A DNA stretch of 64,000 nt. Origin: Patescibacteria group bacterium. Lineage in GTDB: Bacteria; Patescibacteriota; Microgenomatia; UBA1406; GWC2-37-13. The first letter of the stretch is position 1. Every line of letters begins with the position of its first letter. The notes beneath the pieces were generated by a model. It was not told the origin of the DNA. It saw nothing but the letters and a program-made list of their open reading frames with translations, and did no database searches. Below, one piece after another: positions 48,658-58,247 of this stretch. The DNA lies in the NCBI GenBank assembly GCA_026004455.1, contig BPJE01000001.1:366325-430324 (forward strand). Direction: 5' to 3'. The translations under genes were made by a program, and so were the position numbers.

Positions 48658-50623
48658 ACAGTTTGATTTTTGGTTCAATTGTTGGTTGAGGTGTTGGTAG
48701 TTTTAATTGACTTTGGTTATTTTCAGTTGATTTTTCTTGTTTTTCTTGTTCTGTTAATTTATTTTTAAATAACTCTAGTTCTTTATTAGCTTTTTCCCAA
48801 TCTTGTTTATCTTTTTCTTTGTCTAAGAGTTTCAAGACATTGTTCATTGATGAAACAGCATTTTGATAATCTTGTTTTTGATAATAAGACCAAGCTAGAT
48901 TGTAATAACTATTTGGCCATTCAGGTTTTAAAGAAACTGCTTGAGTAAAAAGATTTATTGCATCATCATATTTTCCCAAAATATAATAAATTCCGCCTAA
49001 GTTAAGTCTATAAATTGGATTTTGAGGATCAAGTACTATTGCTCGCTGATATGAGGAAATAGCAAAAACATCAGCTTGTTGAGCAAAACCAATAATATTT
49101 TTATAAATTTCTCCTAAATTTTGCCAATTTGAAGCTTTTTGTGGATTAAGTTTAACGGCGCCATCTTTAGCAAAACTAATTGCTTGTTGGATTGCTTGAG
49201 ATAGTGTTTGTTTGTCTTCTTCTTTAATATTGGCTTCAGAAGTTGAGTTTCTTTGGATATTTTGAACAATGTTATTGGCAATAATTAAAGTAGTTTGAGA
49301 TAAATTTAGATAATATTTTTCTAAATATGGATTTTGAATTGCTGCTTGTCTTTGATTTTCATAAACACTTTTCAAGTCATTTTTTGAAATGGCATCAATA
49401 GAATTTTTAAAATAGATCTCACTTAAATAGTTTCTTCCTAATAAATATGAAGATATACCTACAAAAGCGAGAATAAAAATGGAAATTCCAATATATATTG
49501 GTGGGAAATCAGAAAGATTAATTTCAGTTTTTTTTGTTTTAGAGAGATGATTAATCACGTCTTTAATAGATAAAATTGCTAAGGTTAAAAAGAAAACAAA
49601 CCATAAAATATACGTTGGTGGTAAAAAAATAATAGTTAATAATGAATAAATAATAATTGATAATGAATATTTATCTTTTATATTTGTTTTTACTAGTTGA
49701 TAAATAATCATTAAAAATGATATTAATCCTAAAATTCCAGTTTCTGTCATTATATGTAAAAGTGTTGAGATTGAATAATCAAATGCAGGTATTTGCCATA
49801 AATTTGATTGGTTATAGGCGATATCTTTTACTTTCGTGAAAATTGAAGAAAAATTATCAATACCAACACCAAAAAGGGCAGTAAGAGGATCTTTTAAAAT
49901 CTCAACTGCTGCATACCAGGACAATCTCCATGGAGATAAAATAATCAAATTTTGTTTCAAAGCATTAAAAATTTTATATAAAGTTAAAAATAAAGCTAAT
50001 AAATTAATAATTAATAATGAATAATGAATGATGAATGATTTTTTATTTGTCCAGATTTTTGATTGTTTTATGATTTCTGTTAATTTATAAACGATAAAAA
50101 ACCCTAAAATAATTGCTAAATCAATTTGTGAGCCAACGGGCGTGAAAAAATTATTTTTTAAAAAAGCTAGGTTATTTGGCAAATTAACATTTTTAAAAGG
50201 ATTAAAAAAGAAAATAATCGTGATGAAAGAAAGAATAGTAATTGAGTAATTCAATAATAAATTAATTGAGTAAGATAGGCGAGAAAAATAAAAGTAAAAA
50301 ATAATTAGATAAAAGATTGTTATAAAGTCAAAATTATTATTCAGTAAGGCTTGAATTTTATTTGGAGAAGAGATGATGATCGAGAAAGTAATTGTTATTA
50401 AAAATAAAAACAAATATTTATCTAAAGGATTATTTTGCCAAGAAATTTTTTTTGTAATTAAAAAGTTAATGCAAGTTAAAAATATTAGAAGATTAATAAC
50501 AAAAATTAACAAATAAAGTTTGTTTATAGAAAAAAAATCAGTAGTAATTGGTAAAAAAAATAAAGGAGTTAAAAAAAATAATAAATTTAAAATTATTGTT
50601 TGTATTTTATTTATTATTTTCAT
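48656..50623 (-). CDS. Wzy/O-antigen-ligase-like membrane protein with C-terminal TPR domain
   Basis: 655 residues. About eleven helices cover residues 1-375; the long loop has LFGVGIDNFSSIF and STLLHIMTETGILGLISFL, the Wzy_C pattern. From about residue 470 TPR units follow (KASNWQNLGEIYKNIIG, AISSYQRAIVLDPQNPIYRL, DAINLFTQAVSLKPEWPN, SYYNLAWSYYQKQDYQNAV), then a Lys/Glu-rich tail ending TPQPTIEPKIKL. Such ligase-TPR fusions may glycosylate pilins or surface proteins, and the pilin gene lies just upstream (15 nt). The stop overlaps a palindromic repeat. Confidence 0.75.
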   Translation of the reverse strand: MKIINKIQTIILNLLFFLTPLFFLPITTDFFSINKLYLLIFVINLLIFLTCINFLITKKISWQNNPLDKYLFLFLITITFSIIISSPNKIQALLNNNFDFITIFYLIIFYFYFSRLSYSINLLLNYSITILSFITIIFFFNPFKNVNLPNNLAFLKNNFFTPVGSQIDLAIILGFFIVYKLTEIIKQSKIWTNKKSFIIHYSLLIINLLALFLTLYKIFNALKQNLIILSPWRLSWYAAVEILKDPLTALFGVGIDNFSSIFTKVKDIAYNQSNLWQIPAFDYSISTLLHIMTETGILGLISFLMIIYQLVKTNIKDKYSLSIIIYSLLTIIFLPPTYILWFVFFLTLAILSIKDVINHLSKTKKTEINLSDFPPIYIGISIFILAFVGISSYLLGRNYLSEIYFKNSIDAISKNDLKSVYENQRQAAIQNPYLEKYYLNLSQTTLIIANNIVQNIQRNSTSEANIKEEDKQTLSQAIQQAISFAKDGAVKLNPQKASNWQNLGEIYKNIIGFAQQADVFAISSYQRAIVLDPQNPIYRLNLGGIYYILGKYDDAINLFTQAVSLKPEWPNSYYNLAWSYYQKQDYQNAVSSMNNVLKLLDKEKDKQDWEKANKELELFKNKLTEQEKQEKSTENNQSQLKLPTPQPTIEPKIKL

Positions 50624-50638
50624 ATTTTTTTATTTAAT

Positions 50639-51352
50639 TTAATTTTTAATACAAACTTGTTGACATAATGGATCAATAAAAAAAGTTTTATTAGGATTAT
50701 TATTTAAACATTCTTGATAGTTTCCGCAAATATTACAATTATTAGTTTCACTTAAAACATACAAACTATTAAAATTTCGACAATAATAATTGGTTTGAAT
50801 AGTCGGAGCTAAAGTGATTGTCGGCAAATTTTGACAACGTTCTAGATCAGTTCCTGGACTGCTCACTCCAATATTGTAAATACATTCAGTCACTGGTCCA
50901 CACCCGTTATCAGTGCATTTATTTTCTTCAATTATAGGATCATCTTTTATTGATAATTTTGCATAAATCCAATATTTTTGTGGACAGTCTATATTGTCGA
51001 CTTTATATAAATAATTTTTTTTTGGATACTGAGGATCACAAGGTAGAGTGTTTAAATAAGGAGAAAAGTTAGGTGAATTTTGATTACTACCACATATATG
51101 ACAAGAATTAGTATAATCAGGTGTATCATAACAAATTTGTTGCGGTTTTGGGTAACAATTTTTATCATTGTACCAATCTTCTAAAACTTTTTGAAGTTGG
51201 TTAACCTCAGCTTTTCTTTTTGAGTCTTGAGATTTTTCAATTTGAGTTTTTGGATTTAAAGCCATTAAAGGGATAATTGCTAGCAAAACTATTAAACTAA
51301 TAACAATTAATATCTCCATAATAGTGAAACTTTTAAGTGAATTTTTTTTCAT
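50639..51352 (-). CDS. Type IV pilin-like / pseudopilin protein
   Basis: 237 residues. KSFTIMEILIVISLIVLLAI is the class III signal: a short basic leader, then F/T and Glu5 in FTxMEIL, and the hydrophobic stalk helix. NQLQKVLEDWYNDKNCYPKP is the PulG/PilE-like continuation. The C-terminal half has 16 or so Cys in pairs (CYDTPDYTNSCHICG, NCNICGNYQEC, DPLCQQVC), an unusually disulfide-rich head. Probably a pilus subunit for adhesion or DNA uptake along with ComEC and DprA. Lies between the giant surface protein and the ligase-TPR gene, same strand. Confidence 0.82.
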   Translation of the reverse strand: MKKNSLKSFTIMEILIVISLIVLLAIIPLMALNPKTQIEKSQDSKRKAEVNQLQKVLEDWYNDKNCYPKPQQICYDTPDYTNSCHICGSNQNSPNFSPYLNTLPCDPQYPKKNYLYKVDNIDCPQKYWIYAKLSIKDDPIIEENKCTDNGCGPVTECIYNIGVSSPGTDLERCQNLPTITLAPTIQTNYYCRNFNSLYVLSETNNCNICGNYQECLNNNPNKTFFIDPLCQQVCIKN

Positions 51353-51371
51353 ATTTTTAATTAATATAATA

Positions 51372-54300
51372 CTAATTGATAATTAACCAATCAAATTTTA
51401 TGTCTTGATTTTCAGGTAAAGATGTAACAACTTTAAAGTATGGCTTGCAATTTTCAGTTGTTTGAGAATCACAGTATTTCTTTTCAATTACTGATAACTG
51501 AGAATTAGTATTAGTTGTCGGAGTAAGATAAACAAGAGAATATTCACGGACGTTATCATTATATATAATAACCTCAGATGAATTTTTTGGTAGGATACCA
51601 AATCCAGCTGAGGCAGTAGCTGTTTCAATCGCTGGTGCAAAAATGCCATTTTTGGCAAAATTATCTGAAGCAGCAATTATAGCTGAATCAGTGGCTTTGG
51701 GTAGACTTAAATTACCTAGGACATTTAAGTTACCTAAGATATTTAAGTTATCTTCGCTTTGTGGAGCGATAGTGTCGGTTTTTATTCCAGCTTCAGCAAT
51801 AAGGATGCCTTTAGTGGTAATTGTGCCGTCTTTAGCGATTGTGACGGCGCCATCAAAAAGATTGATTTTAGATAAGGCAGACAATTTTAGTTCTTGGCCA
51901 AGAGAGACAATAGAGTTGTTTTCTATAAACAATTGTCCGGCTAATATAGATCCAGAAACTGAGACATTGTAAAGATTAGAAGAGCCAGTGACGGTTAAAT
52001 CGTTAAAACTGGTTGAAACTGGTTGAAATTGGTTGAAATCAGTGGTATTGGATAAATTAGTTTGATTTGATACATCAGGTAAAGGTTTATTTTGTATTTG
52101 CGCAAGTAAGCGTTGGATTTCGTTTATAGTATTGGTTGTTTCTGATAAAGACTGTCTTTGTTCAAAGACAGTTTTTGTTAAATTATCTATATTTTCCGCC
52201 TCAACTTCTTTAGCAACTAATTTTCCCTCAACGCTTGCTTCTTTAGCAATTAAGTTGCCTAAGTTACCTACGTCACTTACGAGAGATGAGACAGTAACTT
52301 GTCCTGAAAAAGATGCATTGCCTGAAGCATCAATTACGACTGCACTTTTTCCCTCTAAGTTTTTTAAAACTATTTGTGCCAATTTGCCTTTTTCTTGATT
52401 GGATTCAACATTAAGCGAGCCAAAAATCGAGGTTTGTTTTTCATCTGTTTTAAATTCGGCCACTGGTTGGTCTTGACTGTCAATAATTTGCAGTTTTGCG
52501 CTGTCAGTGGTAGTTTTGAGTTTTGAGTTTTGAGCTTTGAGTTTTATTTCCTCAGTTTCCACTACCGGCGAGATAATTTTTTCTGAGGCGCTAAATAACT
52601 GACGGGAAGCTAAGATTTGGTTAACTCTTTCATCGATATAATCAGTTAATTTTTTGCCAGCGATTGTTAAATTTTCAGTCGTTAAATTTATACTTTCGCT
52701 AACAATATTTTTTGCCAAAAGGGTATTATTGACGATCGTGTTTTCTGCTTCAATTAACCCAGCCTTAATTTTTGCCGCAACAATTTCAGCAAAAGCGCCG
52801 ATCCGCTCAATTATTTCTCCAGTTTTTAATTTTAAGTTGTAGTTTTGACTTTTGATCACGTCTGACGTGGTTGACTTTTGATTTTCAAAATCTTGAACTC
52901 CATCATAGACATATTCTTCGCTTGTATTTTCGATTACTACATCGCCGGATGAGGTTAAAGATAAGGTTTTGTTTAGATTTTCAATCTGGTTTTGTTGTTC
53001 TTTGATGGCCTTTAAGTTGATGACTGATAAACCAGCATAATCAACTGCTAAAAATCCTTCGTTATCGTAATTTACAAGTTCTGGAAAGACTTGTTGAATT
53101 TGTTGGGCAGAAATACCAAGATGAGCGCCATCAGGCAAGCCTTTATCTGGATATTGATCTTTTTTCCAGGTAAATTTAAAAGTTTCTAAGTTTTTAATTT
53201 TATCCAAAACATTGTCTAAATCTTCAATTTTGTTTTTAAGGCGAATATCTGATGTTTGCCAGCCGCCAGTAGAGTAGGCAGTACCAACAACATATAGTTT
53301 GTAAGTCCCGGGATTCGTCGTCCCGATGCCGACGTTGCCAGTTTCTACTACAAATGGATAGGGATTTGATGACCCACCATTAAAAAAACCAGAGAAACAT
53401 TGATAGCCTGAAGGGCAAGATTTAACATAGGAAACCACACCATATGCTCTATTGTTAGATCCTGATTGTTGACCCAAGGAACCACTTAAATACCAATCAG
53501 TTTCATCGCTTTTTATTAATATACCGTTAGTGCCTACCCTGTGTCCACTCACACTTGTTGTTCCAAGTTCTTTTGCGGTCCCTTGAATTGCATAGGAAAT
53601 TTTATCTGTAGCTGGTGGTGAAGGGTCATAAGCCATAATTGAGAAAGCATGAGTATTTGCGCTTCCACCCCAAGGAGGACTAATTGGAGAAACTACAGAA
53701 TCTTCAACTACCAATTTAGCTCTTTGTGGATTTGTCGTCCCGATGCCGACGTTGCCAGTATCTAAAATTGTCACTCTTTCTGTAAATGTTCCAGATACAC
53801 GTGTTCCAAAATTTAATTTCCATCCAGTATTATCACCCCAGACTATTTGAGCTGCGTTTGGAGATGTACCTGAGGCTCCTATATGTAGTTGATTGGCTTC
53901 TCCTGAAAGTCCTGTTGTTTGATATCCTCCAGCAATTGAAAGTTTGTGAGATGGTGCCGTCGTCCCGATGCCGACGTTGCCATTTCCATTAATGACCATA
54001 TCATATATTGGTGAGCTAGAATTATCATCTGCAGTACTTCTAATAAAGTAGAATGTATCGTTTGTTGTGAGACCAATGCCTCGAGATATTGTCCCACTGC
54101 CCTTTAACCATTGTATAATACCACCATTACTAAGTTCTATACGTTTTCCCCAATTAGATGTTGTCCAAACAGCATCATTTCCTGAAACATAAATTGTACC
54201 ATTTACTTGTAATTTACGGTTTGGATTTGTTGTTCCAATGCCGACATTGCCATCACTTCCTCTTATAAACATTACATCAGAACCTGCGATTTGAAATCTA

Positions 54301-54740
54301 ATATTATCTCCTCCTTGTTCATTATTTATTACCACATCATTTCTGTCGCCTCCATAATCTCTTAACCCAAACATTGCTAAATCTGTATCCCAAGATACTG
54401 TAAAACCTCTAAATTGATTCGCTGGGATTTGTGAAGATCCACAACAAGTTGGATCATAACGACCAATATAATGAGAAGCCGATTGATCATCAATTTGAAG
54501 TTTACTATTTGGATTTGTCGTCCCGATGCCGACGTTGCCGCCTGATGTTGCTAAGTAAGCACTTTGAGTAACTTTTAATACTCCTTGAGGCTGTTGAGAC
54601 CATTCACCAACAGCTAATCCACCAGTTCCGATAGCTACTGGTTTATATAAAGCTATAGCAGGAAATTGCTGAGCATCATTGATTCTTAGCCAATTAGTGG
54701 CATTAGCCTGTAATATTTTATAACCAGCTGAATTATACAA
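51372..54740 (-). CDS. Giant S74 surface protein, C-terminal frame
   Basis: 1122 residues in this frame, continuing the protein encoded at 54769-57189. Tail-fibre-like units (GNVGIGTTNPNSKLQ, GNVGIGTTNPNRKLQV, GNVGIGTTAPSHKLSIAGG) repeat up to about residue 480, then an S74 intramolecular chaperone/protease domain: TSDIRLKNKIEDLDNVLDKI (Ser/Lys dyad), FTWKKDQYPDKGLPDG, LGISAQQIQQVFPELV and AVDYAGLSVINLKAIKEQQ. Unusually, about 540 residues follow it: coiled-coil and beta-helix-like sequence, ending in a Cys-containing domain. TVFEQRQSLS is encoded by an AAAGACTGTCTTT palindrome (52147-52176). Probably an attachment fibre. Confidence 0.8.
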   Translation of the reverse strand: MYNSAGYKILQANATNWLRINDAQQFPAIALYKPVAIGTGGLAVGEWSQQPQGVLKVTQSAYLATSGGNVGIGTTNPNSKLQIDDQSASHYIGRYDPTCCGSSQIPANQFRGFTVSWDTDLAMFGLRDYGGDRNDVVINNEQGGDNIRFQIAGSDVMFIRGSDGNVGIGTTNPNRKLQVNGTIYVSGNDAVWTTSNWGKRIELSNGGIIQWLKGSGTISRGIGLTTNDTFYFIRSTADDNSSSPIYDMVINGNGNVGIGTTAPSHKLSIAGGYQTTGLSGEANQLHIGASGTSPNAAQIVWGDNTGWKLNFGTRVSGTFTERVTILDTGNVGIGTTNPQRAKLVVEDSVVSPISPPWGGSANTHAFSIMAYDPSPPATDKISYAIQGTAKELGTTSVSGHRVGTNGILIKSDETDWYLSGSLGQQSGSNNRAYGVVSYVKSCPSGYQCFSGFFNGGSSNPYPFVVETGNVGIGTTNPGTYKLYVVGTAYSTGGWQTSDIRLKNKIEDLDNVLDKIKNLETFKFTWKKDQYPDKGLPDGAHLGISAQQIQQVFPELVNYDNEGFLAVDYAGLSVINLKAIKEQQNQIENLNKTLSLTSSGDVVIENTSEEYVYDGVQDFENQKSTTSDVIKSQNYNLKLKTGEIIERIGAFAEIVAAKIKAGLIEAENTIVNNTLLAKNIVSESINLTTENLTIAGKKLTDYIDERVNQILASRQLFSASEKIISPVVETEEIKLKAQNSKLKTTTDSAKLQIIDSQDQPVAEFKTDEKQTSIFGSLNVESNQEKGKLAQIVLKNLEGKSAVVIDASGNASFSGQVTVSSLVSDVGNLGNLIAKEASVEGKLVAKEVEAENIDNLTKTVFEQRQSLSETTNTINEIQRLLAQIQNKPLPDVSNQTNLSNTTDFNQFQPVSTSFNDLTVTGSSNLYNVSVSGSILAGQLFIENNSIVSLGQELKLSALSKINLFDGAVTIAKDGTITTKGILIAEAGIKTDTIAPQSEDNLNILGNLNVLGNLSLPKATDSAIIAASDNFAKNGIFAPAIETATASAGFGILPKNSSEVIIYNDNVREYSLVYLTPTTNTNSQLSVIEKKYCDSQTTENCKPYFKVVTSLPENQDIKFDWLIIN
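52147..52176. repeat. In-frame AAAGACTGTCTTT pair in the S74 gene
   Basis: AAAGACTGTCTTT (52147-52159) and AAAGACAGTTTTT (52164-52176) with a 4-nt loop; the same hairpin as 48629-48657 with one arm partly diverged, here translated. Confidence 0.8.
53734..53956 (-). repeat. 223-nt internal duplication, copy 1
   Basis: Nearly identical (two differences noticed) to 54797-55019, exactly 1063 nt apart. Both encode the same fibre module (KLSIAGGYQTTGLSGEANQL ... GNVGIGTT). Points to recent duplication or gene conversion inside the fibre gene. Confidence 0.8.
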
Positions 54741-54768
54741 TCCTGAACCGCTTAATCGAATGTCACCA

Positions 54769-57189
54769 TTAACATCTAATTTTATAGTTTGGCCCCGTCG
54801 TCCCGATGCCGACGTTGCCAGTATCTAAAATTGTCACTCTTTCTGTAAATGTTCCAGATACACGTGTTCCAAAATTTAATTTCCATCCAGTATTATCACC
54901 CCAGACTATTTGAGCTGCGTTTGGAGATGTACCTGAAGCTCCTATATGTAGTTGATTGGCTTCTCCTGAAAGTCCTGTTGTTTGATATCCTCCGGCAATT
55001 GAAAGTTTGTGAGATGGTGTTGTACCGATGCCGACGTTGCCGGTGTCCACTGCTAATAAAGCACCACCAGTAATTTTTAAAGAATAACCACCGAAATTAG
55101 TTATACTTGCTGGATCAAGGCCATAGTTTTCATTGTTATAATCAGTAAAATAATCAGCTTTTACTTTTTGAGAGGCAAAGATACTACCAGAGACATCTAA
55201 TTTTGCTGCTGGACTTGTCGTCCCAATACCAACATTGCCACCAATTATTACATTACCAAAACTAGTCAGCGAGTCATCAGTATTAATATAAATTGGTCTC
55301 CATTCAGTTAAATTAGCATTATGAGCGCCAACTACTGCCACATTGTTGTAAACTCCTATCATTGAGGCAATATTTTGATTTCTTGAAATTATTCTTCCTG
55401 CCCAACCAGTTAATCCAGGTTGATAAATATCAAGTTTTGTCAGAGGGGTTGTTGTGCCGATGCCGACACGATTATTTTGTGTATCAAAACTCATTAAATC
55501 TGATTCTATGTTTAGAGCATTGACAGTAGAATTAGGCAGATCAATTGAGGAGGCTTGATTCATCTTAAAAGTTGGCGTACCAGAATTAATATTAGTAAAA
55601 GCAAATTTAGCCGATGATGTAGCTGTTCCTCCGATAGCTAAATCTAAAGTTGAATTTACTGGATAGAGCAGTCCTAGATTTTCTTTCCACCAATTAAAAC
55701 CTGATGATAATTCTTCCCAATTTGAGCCATTATAATAATATATCTTATTATTAGTAGAATTGTAATAAACTGATCCACTACCAATTGATGTTGGGGCAGA
55801 GGCAAAATTACCAAGTCTTATCTGTCCGCTATTAGCATAGATATTCCCAGCGACTTCTAGATTTTGGCTTGGTGTCAACCCAATTCCAACTAATCCATTA
55901 TTATCAATAATTAATCTGTTATAAACATCGCTATTTCCACCAGTTCGCACTTTTAACGTCCCTGATTCTGTTGCTTGAAGGATGATATCACCAGTACCTG
56001 CTGATTGAATGATTGTCGCTTTAGCACTTGATAAAGTAAAATCAGCTGATGAAAATGTTGATCTAATTCCGGGTGTTGAAGCAGCAATTAGCAGATTACC
56101 ATCTTGATTGATATAAGGAATAGTTGAGGTATTTATCCCAGGCGGAAGCCCTTGTAATGTCTCGGCATTTATAGCATAACCAACATTAGCAATCTGTTGT
56201 CGAGGAGTCATCTCAGCATCTGAAGCCACTGTTATTCCCATATAAATATTAGCGTTTTCTGTAAAGATTGATGCTGGTATTTCTGTACCACAGACCTCTT
56301 GAGGAGGAGTTGGTGTATATCCTGATCCGCCAATTAACACATTAAAAATTCCATCTTGATTTGGAGTTATAGCACAAGCTCCAGCAGTATATAAGGCTGT
56401 TCCACCTGTTGGTGTATTATAAAGTCTAAAAGTTACGTTGGTAGCAGTTGTGATTGGATTACCTAAAGTATCGGTTAATCTTCCTTGGAAAGATAAGATT
56501 CTTCCAGCCCGAGTAGTTGGTGCAAGAGGATAAGCAAAAGTTTTTTCTGATTTATTAAAAAATTGATTATATATTCCAGCACCTAAAGTAGCTACAAAAA
56601 TAAGAATAATGATTAGACCAATATAGTATTGTATAGACACGAAGGTATTATTATTTTGTTTTGATTTGTAAGCAAATAAATTTTTAAATTTTGAAAAAAT
56701 ATTTGATACCGCCCTTCGCGAAGGGCGGGGTTTGATATTTGATATTATATTATGGCTTTCTGAAGCCTTATTATTGGTTCGTGGTTCGTAGTTTTTAGTT
56801 TGTAGATGAGAGATATTTGAAACTTTTTTAGCGGGGTTTTCTTTTAACCAGCCTTGAGAAATACAAAATGAAAAAAATTTTCTTATTGTTGATAAGCGTC
56901 GATTAATTGTTTTTAAAGGAGTATTGTTTTCTAAAAGATATTTTTTGTATAGATTTAAAAAATCTAAGTCAATTAAAGTTAAAAAAATACTTAGATTTTG
57001 TAAATCTTTATTTTTGATTTTATCCTTCAGATAATGTATTTGATATTTGATATTGTTATTAAGCCATCCAACAAAATATCTAAAATCAGATAAATAGTTT
57101 TTTAAACTAATAGGAGAAAAATTTTCCGCAATAAGAAAATTTTTAAATTGAGGCTCAAGATTATAAAGATTATACCATTTTTCAGTCAT
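54769..57189 (-). CDS. Giant S74 surface protein, N-terminal frame: integrase-SAM-like domain, anchor, fibre
   Basis: 806 residues before a frameshift; removing one A near 54788-54791 (TATAAAATTAGATG) joins it to the downstream frame via KLDVNGDIRLSGSG, total about 1940 residues. Residues 1-125 look like the core-binding (SAM-like) domain of tyrosine recombinases: FLIAENFSPISLKNYLSDF, NTPLKTINRRLSTIRKFFSF, SQGWLKENPAKKV. One helix follows (YIGLIIILIFVATLGAGIY, about residue 195), then exported beta modules (ILSFQGRLTDTLGNPI) and VGIGTT fibre repeats. A CCGCCCTTCGCGAAGGGCGG palindrome (56709-56728) is translated in the cytosolic linker. No recombinase catalytic domain is present. Confidence 0.78.
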   Translation of the reverse strand: MTEKWYNLYNLEPQFKNFLIAENFSPISLKNYLSDFRYFVGWLNNNIKYQIHYLKDKIKNKDLQNLSIFLTLIDLDFLNLYKKYLLENNTPLKTINRRLSTIRKFFSFCISQGWLKENPAKKVSNISHLQTKNYEPRTNNKASESHNIISNIKPRPSRRAVSNIFSKFKNLFAYKSKQNNNTFVSIQYYIGLIIILIFVATLGAGIYNQFFNKSEKTFAYPLAPTTRAGRILSFQGRLTDTLGNPITTATNVTFRLYNTPTGGTALYTAGACAITPNQDGIFNVLIGGSGYTPTPPQEVCGTEIPASIFTENANIYMGITVASDAEMTPRQQIANVGYAINAETLQGLPPGINTSTIPYINQDGNLLIAASTPGIRSTFSSADFTLSSAKATIIQSAGTGDIILQATESGTLKVRTGGNSDVYNRLIIDNNGLVGIGLTPSQNLEVAGNIYANSGQIRLGNFASAPTSIGSGSVYYNSTNNKIYYYNGSNWEELSSGFNWWKENLGLLYPVNSTLDLAIGGTATSSAKFAFTNINSGTPTFKMNQASSIDLPNSTVNALNIESDLMSFDTQNNRVGIGTTTPLTKLDIYQPGLTGWAGRIISRNQNIASMIGVYNNVAVVGAHNANLTEWRPIYINTDDSLTSFGNVIIGGNVGIGTTSPAAKLDVSGSIFASQKVKADYFTDYNNENYGLDPASITNFGGYSLKITGGALLAVDTGNVGIGTTPSHKLSIAGGYQTTGLSGEANQLHIGASGTSPNAAQIVWGDNTGWKLNFGTRVSGTFTERVTILDTGNVGIGTTGPNYKIRC
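54797..55019 (-). repeat. 223-nt internal duplication, copy 2
   Basis: See the copy at 53734-53956. The frameshift in this gene lies just outside this copy (54788-54791), so mis-assembly between copies is a possible cause of the break. Confidence 0.8.
56709..56748. repeat. Palindrome CCGCCCTTCGCGAAGGGCGG with GATATTTGATATT units, in frame
   Basis: A perfect 20-nt palindrome (56709-56728) followed by TTTGATATTTGATATT micro-repeats, all read in the S74 gene frame as part of the linker before the membrane helix (KPRPSRRAVSNIF). Confidence 0.7.
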
Positions 57190-57735
57190 AATTTCATGCT
57201 AATATATACATTAAAGGTTTGTCAAGAGGTATTTTAATAATATTTTGATATATTTAATAAATATTAATTTTTTAATCTTATAATAAAATTTAATAAAATT
57301 TAATAAAATTACCGCATAAAATTTTTAATTACTTAAATATATCATAATATATCAAGAATCTTATAGTAATTTAAAAGTAAAGATTGTTTATTTTTTTAAA
57401 TAAATAAAAAAATTAGTGAGATAATTGTTTTTAATTTTGAATTTTTTTATTTTTTAATAAGTATTAATTTTTAAAAATAGTATTAAGTCATAAATTTAAG
57501 AATTAATATGAATTAATATGTTAAAAATTTAATAAAAATTGTTTTTTTGTTTCTAATTTATTTTTTTCTTTTGTCATTTTCAATAAGTCTTTGCTAATTT
57601 ATTTTAATTTTTTTTTGGATTGTTTTAATAAGATAAAAATATATATAAGATTTATGATTTAAAAAAATAATTTACCTATAATATTTTAACCTGAATTTGA
57701 TTTTTTTTAAAAAAAGATTTATTATGTTATTTATA
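57190..57735. other. Gene-free A/T-only gap
   Basis: Roughly 540 nt with almost no G or C. Short direct repeats (AATAAAATTT three times near 57285-57312; GAATTAATAT near 57500) but no coding signal, hairpin or RNA-like block. It separates the two divergently read surface-protein genes and probably holds both promoters. Confidence 0.5.
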
Positions 57736-58149
57736 ATGAATAAAAAAATATTTTTTTTAATAATTTTTATTATTTTTTTGTTTGCTTTACTTTTATTTTT
57801 TGGGCTTTATGAAGTAAAGTTTATGGCTAGTAGAGCATCAATAAAAATCACTTCATTTTCTGTTGATAACTCTTATATTTTTGTTACTCCTCTTCAGGCT
57901 AGAGCCAATGGACAAGAAAAAATTAGGGTAACAGTTTTTGTTTTAGACGATCGAGGTTTAGGAGTAATGGGTAAAAAAGTATATATAGAGAGAAATAAAG
58001 CCCTAAATATTGAAGAAATTCAAGGATTAACTGATCAGTATGGAAAAAGTTATTTTGATATTTCTTCTACTTCAGCTGGAGAATATTATCTTAAAGTCTT
58101 TGTTGATAATACTGAGCTAAAACAAAAGGTGCATTTGATATACTACTAA
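57736..58149 (+). CDS. Small surface protein with bacterial Ig-like (Big_1) domain
   Basis: 137 residues from the ATG at 57736 (MNKKIFFLIIF); an earlier ATG at 57697 adds a second hydrophobic stretch and is less likely. One signal-anchor helix, then SFSVDNSYIFVTPLQARANG, KIRVTVFVLDDRGLGVMGKK and TDQYGKSYFDISSTSAGEYYLKVFVD, the intimin/invasin Big_1 pattern. A membrane-tethered single-domain protein, perhaps a partner of the surface cluster on the opposite strand. Confidence 0.65.
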   Translation: MNKKIFFLIIFIIFLFALLLFFGLYEVKFMASRASIKITSFSVDNSYIFVTPLQARANGQEKIRVTVFVLDDRGLGVMGKKVYIERNKALNIEEIQGLTDQYGKSYFDISSTSAGEYYLKVFVDNTELKQKVHLIYY

Positions 58150-58247
58150 TAAAAATCAAAAGTTAAAAGTTAAAAGTCAAAATTTAAATTCAAAATTAAA
58201 AATTTAAACATAAAAAAACTCTTGACTTTTGAATTTTGACTTTTGAA

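Noticed and set aside
54769..57189. Tyrosine recombinase gene
   Set aside because: Only the N-terminal SAM-like half is present; the catalytic R-H-R-Y domain is absent and the protein continues as an exported fibre.
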